Below, one piece after another: positions 53,901 through 62,900 of a DNA stretch of 64,000 nt. Each line of letters starts with the position of its first letter. Positions within the stretch are counted from its first letter, which is position 1. Both the position numbers and the translations under genes were made by a program. The stretch is from NCBI GenBank assembly GCA_013398175.1, contig VZRZ01005367.1, positions 1,082,798 to 1,146,797 on the forward strand. Reading direction: 5' to 3'. The notes beneath the pieces were generated by a model. That model did not search any database, was not told where the DNA came from, and saw only the letters and a program-made list of their open reading frames with translations. The DNA comes from Climacteris rufus (Eukaryota; Chordata; Aves; Passeriformes; Climacteridae).

Positions 53901-56900
53901 ATTATGTAAAATTAATGAATTCTTCAATCCTCACAGCTCAATCTTCTCAAAAAGAACAGGCCTACTGTGACACACTTCTACAAAGGAGTCATTTGATGGG
54001 ATTGCTGCTAACTTGCTTTGGTGGCATTTGCTTGTGCCATCGCTGTCAGAAACAAGAACAATGTCTTGACTCACTTTTGGGTGAGTTTTAGGTGCTCAGA
54101 GTAAGCAAAGTTTGGATATGAGGGAAAAAGGCATAAAGCACCTGCAGTAGTAACATTTCCTCCTGGATACAAAGAACTCAGCAAAAAAGCAGACTCAACT
54201 CTAATTCTAACTCTAAATAATTTAAAACAGAAACCCAGCCATTTCAGACAAATCCACCGGTCTCACCACAGTAATGCTGGTTCATGGGTTTTCAGAACTT
54301 GCTAACTTGTAATAAATATTTCTCTCTCATGCTAGCCCTCTATCTGCTACTGTGGTCTTTGGCTTCTGTATTTTCCTAGCCCTTTGCCAGTTTCAAACAG
54401 CTTCAAGCATCTACCTCCTAATGAAAATGAAAGGTGGGGACACCCAACCAGTTTTTATACAAGACTCAGCAAAGAGAGCCCAAATTTGCACTACACTTTA
54501 GTAGACTAGAATAAAGAAATTACAAAGTTCTACAGTTAACAGACAAGTGGATTAAATACAATTAAAGGCAATTTTTGGATCAAGATTTTACAATTATGAT
54601 AGCAATATAAACACAATAGGACTAATATGAAACAAATATAATTCAAATAATAAATAAATAAACACAAACAGGAAGTGTTAGGACTATTAGCATTTCATAA
54701 AGTCAAGAAATGCAGAAATGCATAGACTGCTGCAGAGTGCTGGTGGCTGCTGGTGGACACTGTGGTCTTGATCACAATTTGATTTCTAAAAATCATTTAC
54801 CAGGTTAACCCCTGATGTGGGACATCAAATTCAGAGCATCTGAAGCTGTCCTGGCTAGATCTGCAGAGAAGGAAGTCCCTCCTAAAAGGATTGCAACTGG
54901 CTGTGAATTTCTCTGCAATCTGGGAATTCTTCTGTGCCTGCTTACTGATCCACACAGAGAGAAAGGAACACAAACCAAGGCCATGGCAGGGCCAGTTGTA
55001 TTCTGCTGGGCCAGATTCGTTGTCTTTAAGTCAATGTGCATATACTTTGCCATTAGTTTCATTTGGAGCAAGTTCAAGCACCAGCATAAACCAGAAGATA
55101 TTCTGAATGTCACAATAACAGAGCTGTTACCAACCTCCAGCTGTTCTGCCTTTCCATCAGCATCTTGCAATAACACAGATGCTGCATTCTGTAATGCATT
55201 TGTCACAGCACTTATTTCTTCAGTGACCTTGTTCCTCTCTTGAATCTCAGCTTTCACAGAATCTTTATGGTCTTGAGCCTTTTTGTACAACCTATGACAG
55301 ATTACCAGAAAGAATATATTATGTTTTAGACTCTACACTAAGTAGGAGCAAAGAGCATGCTTGATACAGATATTTTATAGATATATATCCAGCACCGTTT
55401 GTCTGTAATTTAGTATTATTTTCTGTAGTTAAATCTCTGAGTTTATGTTAAATAAGCATTCAGTTAAATCTCTGAGTGAGTCTTAAGGTAGTGCTAAACA
55501 AAATACATTGGGTAGACCAAATCAGATTAGCAGGCATATTTAAGCAGCAAACAGAGGTCAAGTTCTCAGAGTCTGAACATGCTGGCAGAGCAGAAGTTCA
55601 CAAAGATTCCCATTGCCAAAAGCAGACATTGAGAAGGGTGAGTACAATCACAGATTTGCAAAAAAACACTTAGGGCACATTTTAGACAGTGGCACTCACT
55701 TAGTAAGATGAAAGTTGCATTGTTGCAAAAAGCACAAAGTCTGATTTTCCTAAGAGTGGAAAATCCACAAATCTCATTCAAGATCACAAGAGCTTGGAAC
55801 CTCCAAAACTGACTATATTCCTTCTGACTCCTACTGCATTTGAACACAAATGGCAGCCCACAGATTCCATGGCCAGGCTCAGAACTTCTCCCTAAATAAT
55901 ATCCTCCAATGCCCATGCTGGAAACAGCAGATGGGTGAGATGGAGCATTGGTCTGACCCAGCAGAATGTTCATTATCTTTTTAACAATTTAAGCATTAGA
56001 GCTTTTATATATTTTTTGATATCCATTAAAATGCTGTGCTTATAAATAGTCCTATGTCATACCTTCAAGAGAAATTTCACACCACTTACTTTTTACAGCG
56101 CTCCTGCATTGCCTTTATCTCACACAAGGCAGGAAGGGCAGCTTCTGCCTCAGCATTTTCAGGGGTATTCAGGATGTTTCTTATCCGGTGAAGAAGCAAG
56201 AGTAAGAGGAGCTGTTGCTGGTTGATGTTTTCTTCAAATGAGTTCACAAAATCTAGTAACTCTACCAGTTCCTCTCTGGTGGCCTTCTCTTTCTCTTTAA
56301 GGCTTTCTGGCTGTTCTTCCTGGAGCTTATCGAGAATTATTGTTTCTCGTTCCAGCTAAGTAAACACCATGGCAAAGCATGAGATAAAGGGCTTTTTCAT
56401 TCCATCACCTTAAGTTACATTATTCATTTACTCATATGGGTGACTAAATACTGGGAATTACAGTCACAACTCGAACCTCTGAAGTGTGACAGAACATTTG
56501 AGTTTGCTTAAACAAAGCACATAACCCTGTACAGAGTTGTTCTGGGTTCAGAGAACTAGATAAATATCCCCAGCATTTTTGACTCTGGGTTCAGGAAAGG
56601 GTGGGGATAACTGGCTCATCTCAGCCCTTTACAGGCCATTTTCCTGACAGCCCCCTCCCTGCCACATCTCCCCAAACTTACAGATGTTGAGCAACTCACC
56701 TCTTCATTGATGAATTTCCATTCCTGCTTTAGTTCTTCACAGTTAATTTCCAGCCCTTTGGCTGCCTCAAGCAAACCCAGCCAGTTTTCCCACAGCACTG
56801 ACACAATCCTGCCCAGGGCTCTGTCCCTTCCTCTACATAACCTCATCAGCTCTCCAGAGATCTGCCTCAGCTTCACAAGGTCCTCTTCAGCACAGTCAAT

Positions 56901-59900
56901 GTTGGAAACTAAAATCTTATAGGAAAAACAAACATGTAAATAAATACAATGCTACAGTGAGAAGTATCAATGAAGTATTCAGTAACATGATCCTCTAGGA
57001 AAATGGCAATCACTCCACTAAGCTGGGAAAATATGGTCATAATGAGAGAATTCTCTTGGCTAAGACTGCAGACAAAGATGGGGGTAAATAAAATGTTTGA
57101 TTTCTACAGCAGCAAGATATACTCATTTTACATGGTCTACTATACCATAGTCTTTTAACAGCTGTATAAATATATTCTGTGGTTTTATATATACATAAAT
57201 ATAGGATAAAGAATTCCACTTCTTTCTACTATGTCATCACATGGTGTGCGTAGCTGCTTTAGTTTTGCATGAACTTTTAAAGTTCTTCAGAGCCTCTCTT
57301 ACCTTGCTTTCTTCTAAGTGCTCCAAAGCTTCTTTATAAGACATTGGAATTTTAGACAAAGACTGTCTAAGCATCTTTTCCAGTTTCTTAAGATTATCAC
57401 ACACTTTATCTTTGGTTTCTGTGTAGTTTTTGTATTTTTCAAAATACCTGTATGAAACAATGAATGGATCAATTAAAATTTGTTCTTCTTGTTCCTCTCT
57501 CCAACCATAATGCACACTAGAATCGAAATTATAAAAAAACTTCTGAACTAGTAGTCCTTACTGCTTTGCAAGTTATCCTCAATTAGCATTTGTTATACAC
57601 TCCAGGTTTGGTACCTGAGATACTGATCACTGGATCATGATCAAACACTTTGAAAATCCTTTACACTCTCTCCCAAATATTTTCTATACATGTATATGAA
57701 GGCCCTCCAGATTTCTTCTGTACCTGAAGGAAGGAATCTACAGCCTGTTCCTTGTTTGGGCTTTTCTTTCTCAAGCCATCAGAACAGCCTAGGGAAGACA
57801 CGAATTAGGAGCCCTCTGAAAATGATTCTAACCTCTACCAGCATTGAACTAGAGACTATGTAAACGTTCTTCTGACTCTGGCATCCTGTGACCCTCATAC
57901 AAGCCCCACTTTTTGGAACACATAACAAATTACTGCATTGCAAATTAGCAGAAATATGCTTATTGTCTGGCAATCCTTCCTTTACAGTCACACCTTGGAA
58001 CAACAGGAATGCTTAAGAGTTCTTTCTGCTGAATTACCTGGAGTGTCTCAATACCTGAATTTCTATCAGAGCAGAAACAAGACCGGATTTATTTTCAGAC
58101 AAGTTTCTCATAAAAAGGAACAAGACCTATGAAGACCTCTTAAACCCACCTCTGTTCATCAGCTTCCTTTCTTTGAGCCTTCTCCCTTAATGCCAAACTC
58201 TTATCCACCAGTTCTGTTAAAGCATTTTCCAGACATACTTTGTCTTCTGGTTTCACCAGGTTTTTCAGCTTGGAGTGCAGGTTTTCTAAGTCAGCCTTTG
58301 CAGAATTGAAGTCTTCCTGTTTCTGCTGTGGAGTCTGAGAGATCTCTGAGCTACAGAGCTCTGCTGCAGCAGCTGGAGCTTCATAGTCCTCCAGGATCCT
58401 GGCAGCCCTCTGAAGGGCCTTGGTGTAAAGCTCACCAGCCCTACATGCCTCCTCCAGAGCATTCTGAAAGCATTAAAAAGACAAAGCAACAATGAAGAAA
58501 GGCTGCTGTGCTCCTCTGGATCACCAGATGGTCTTAGAATTTCACACTTGGCCGTCTTTGAGACCAATGCTCCCAGAGTTGGCCTGAGGAGGTGTGGGAC
58601 GACATGTGGCAAACACACTCTGCTACCTACATAGTCACAGAGCAGTGCTGCAACCTGGATTGATTGCCTTCAACCACAGGACACGAATTATGAGGGAACT
58701 GCCAATACTGGAGAAGTCCAGGGAGAAGGATGGTAGGACAGAAATGGCCTAAGATTCCCTCATGGACATGGCAGTACACATTCCTGTTCAGACAAGTAAA
58801 GCACACATGTTGATGCTTTATTCTGCTCCAGGGGATATCTCCAATATGACTTGCCACACTACTTCTTGCTTAACCCTCTTCTTGTATGCATTTCTACACA
58901 GAATGTGTGAGTTTGTCAGCTCTTGGATTCCCACAGGGCAGAGAAACTTTGGCATTGTGCTTCCCACACAATACCCAAGCCATGAAAATGAAGCACAGCA
59001 ACCCAGGAAATCTGGCAGCCAGACCATAAATTCACCAGGGATGCTGAGTCTCTCTTGCTGCTATTATTAGCTACTACTTCATATTTTCTCCTTTGTACCC
59101 ATTGATCTCTTGGGCAGGCAGGTCACAGGTATTCTTGACCAGGACAGTTACAGAACCTCTCTGCTATTTCATGCTGATTTCCAATATAAACTTATTCACT
59201 AACCCTTGTTCCTATTAACTCTGCACTTGACCTTAAGCAGTCCATTTCCACTCATCAAGTCTGCCTCCAGCCTAACTACACATCTCAGGTAGATTTCCCA
59301 CTTTCCTCACCTAACCAGGCTGAACAAATTGAGTTTCATTAACTGCCCTCCATATTCCTCACCCCTCTAACAGCATCTGTTCCAGTTTGAATGAACCTTT
59401 CCTGACAAAAGCACTGAGGATCGAGTCAATCTTCCAGCAATGCCTTATCAATGGCTTATATATTTGAGTTAAAGCCTTGGATCCCAGTTGCTTTTACTTT
59501 GCTCACCATTCCTGAGGCCTTATCACACTGGTTTGACCTGTGCTTTACCCTTCTTGATCATTCCCAACTGGTAAAACTTTCCTTTATAGTAGAAACAAGG
59601 AGCTTGGGTTTTTTCATCATTTTCACTAATGAAAACGTTACCTAAAATTAGTGCCCAGAATAATTGCAGGATAACTGCACGCAGTCTCTCTTCAGCTGAA
59701 CATTTCAACACAACCTTTTCCTTCCTCCTCTTAACCATTCTTTTTTTATGCTAATCCCCACTGATTGATTCTAATCAAGCTGAACACAACTTTCTTTTTA
59801 TCCTTAGTTTCTATCATGATTTCCATCCTATCCACCAATGCAGAAATGATCACAGACCAATTCAGCTGTTAGAATAAATGAGGAAGTAAGTAATGGAAAT

Positions 59901-62900
59901 AAAAATGCCACAGTCACTGACACCTAATCTAATTATTGGGGAAAGACAGATGTCAATACCTCCCTTTCATTAAATATACTTACAACACGGGCAGCAATGT
60001 CTGTCTTCAGTTGTGCTTCATGGCCTTGCAGTGCCTCTAACTTTGTTTCTACAGCACCAGGAGATTTTCCTTCTTGGTTCTCTCTCCCTTTTTCCATTAT
60101 ACATTTAAAAGCAGACAACTTTGCTTCCATCATATTCTGAATTGCTTCCCATCGCAGCTTTTCATCCTGCATTGTATTTATGTCTATCAGAAGTGGCTGC
60201 TGGAGTTCTAATTGAATATGCTTTATGATGTGAAATATATTTTCTACTTCATTCTGATTACCTTCCTTGTTTACATCCTTGAGCCCAGAGACCAAGTTTT
60301 GAAGAAACTGATTCAATTCCTCAACATTTTTCTCCAGGCTCTTTATTTCTTTCCTCTTAGATTCTTTGAATGATGCATCAAAGACCTCATTTTTGTTTAT
60401 TTGATTTGCTGCCTCCTGTGTTATGTACAAGATTTGTTGAACTGCCTGTAATAGAATCTGTGCAGATATGACATTCTCAGCAGGAGAAGAGCTGGAGCTA
60501 TCATTTAGGATGTTAGCTTCTTTTCTTACAGTGGATGTCACAGTCTGGATTTCATTTAGCAATACTTGAATCTTATCCCATTCCCTAACAACATTTTCAA
60601 AGTGTATCATCTTCCCTTTAATTTTATTTTTAATTTCAGAAAATTCAGCTTGCAATTCATCCAGCTGCAGTGAGTCCCATTTCAGACCCACGCATTCAAA
60701 TATTTCTTTGTACTTCATTATTTGTGACAAATTTGAATGAAAAGCTAATACTTTTTCTTTCAGTGCTTTGCATTTATCCTTCACTTCCTGCTTGGCACCT
60801 GCTAATTCATCTTCTTTCAGGTTCATTTCACCCTCCTGTAGATCATTAAGATCCTGCTGCAGTGAAGCTATTCCTTCAGCAAACTCTCTGGAGACAGCTA
60901 TCTTCTTTTCTACTTCATGAAGTTTACTCTGAATTTGCCTCTGTGTCTTCCTTGCTCTGTTCTTCAGACTTCTCAACTGATCAATCAAAAACAGTTGTTC
61001 AGACAGGCTCAGCTCCCCAGCTGTGACCTGACTCTCTTTGCAGTGGGATGAGATAAGCCCTTCTATTTCCTGTATGTCCTTTAACATCTCCTTTAAAATG
61101 GCTTGTTGGCTGGCTAACTCTGACCCTGTGCTGGTTTGGTTGGGGTCAGGCCTGGCCATCAGCTCAGCCTTGTGAAGCTGAGTGTGAACTTTTTCTATTT
61201 CTGCAGTAAGTCTTTGCCTCTCCTCCAGCTGGAGCTCCAAGTGCTGCAGTCTTTGAGCAGATTTTAAAACAAGAGCCTTGTATGAATTCTGCAATGTTTG
61301 TAGGAGGAAGGTCATATCAGAAACCTCCTCTGGCTCCAAGCTGGGAAGGATGTGCTGGAGCCCATAATCCAGGGATACAATCACAGGCTCTCTGTTTAGA
61401 ACTTCTGTGTTCATAAGCTGACAACTTCTGATCTGTGATTTGACATCACTGGGGAAAAGTGCTGCTTTCTGATCAAGGTGGGACAGTGAATCTTTGACCC
61501 ATGAGATATTTTCTTTCAGCCTTTTCATCATTTCATGTTTCATGAGAGCAGGACCGGTGATCTGAACATCCTCTTGAGGAGTTTGTTGTGCTGACAATGC
61601 TTCCAACTTGCTCTGCAAATCATGTATAGAGTTCTCCAAAGCCACCTTCTCTTGATCACTCCAAATTCTTTTCATCTGTAGTTCAATCCTTCTTTTTAAT
61701 GCTGAAAGGCCATGTTTAATGTCCTGTAGCTCTGTGGTCCATATTAGAGGATCTTTGGCTTTTCCTGCAGCTGAGGAATGTAATTCTGCTTGTAAATACT
61801 GCTCTTGTATCAACCTCTGAATATCCCGTGCTTTATTCATTAACAGGTTAAATTCATCAATTTCTGCCACAACCTGGTCATGTTTCTTTTGCACTGCTTG
61901 TTCCATGTGTTGCCACCAGTGCTCCAGTTGCCTCATTTGGCTTTCAGTCAGCACTTTATCCATGCGTGTCAAATGCTGAGATAAAATTTCTTGCTGACTT
62001 TGCAACTGGTTTAAGACATCTCTTTCTTTTCGTAAGGACTGTATGCATGCCTTAATTTTCTCCAGAAGAACTGTGTTGTTCATAGGACCCCTGCCAAAAA
62101 TAGGAGTAGTATTTAAAAACAATAAATTCTCCTTATACACAGACATGTTTTAGAACAAATTTCACTGTTTAAAATGATTCACTAACCTTATTTACTTAAT
62201 CGCATGTATCTCTCAATGTGCTCTCACAAATTTCCTAACCACCCTTCCATATTTCTTGCTTATGTGTAGAGCATTTGCTATTCACAAATATCTCTGAAGA
62301 TATGTGCTACTGCATATTCTCTAAAATTGCAGTATATACTAATACAGAATGTAGCCCTCCTTTTAAAAATTAACAATAGTGTTAAGTAATCTTCTGGTTG
62401 ACAATGAAGATAAAACTTGGGTTATAAAAAAAATTCACAAATTTGCTTTCATGCAAGATAAACTTTTCCAAATGAATCTACTCATCTTTTATTTCCAGGA
62501 GTATTTTGAAATGCCCATCTAAAACACATTTAGCAGAGAGATTTTGATTCCTTTTTTTCAATCTCTTTGCTGCAAATTAACAATTTCATAAATTTTAAAG
62601 ATTTTCAAATTATTTTGATACATTACTGTGACAAACCAGTTGTATATTTGGAAGACTAGAAACATAGTAAATACTTTGTGTGCATTGATTACCTCTAACT
62701 TGGTACCATAGACTTACTTATTGACATGGAATTCTTCCTATCAAACATGGTTAGTTTTCAGAGTAAAGAGATATTTCACTCAGAAAAAAACCCCTATAGG
62801 ACTTCTCTTGGAGCGGATGAAACTCCATATTCTTGCCTGAGCATTACTGAAGTACAGCACAAAATTCAGTGTAGGGACATATTTTTTCTGCAACTTCTTA

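Noticed and set aside
54815..55243. 142-codon plus-strand open frame
   Set aside because: It is the antisense of exon e8 and its flanking intron; no recognisable protein.
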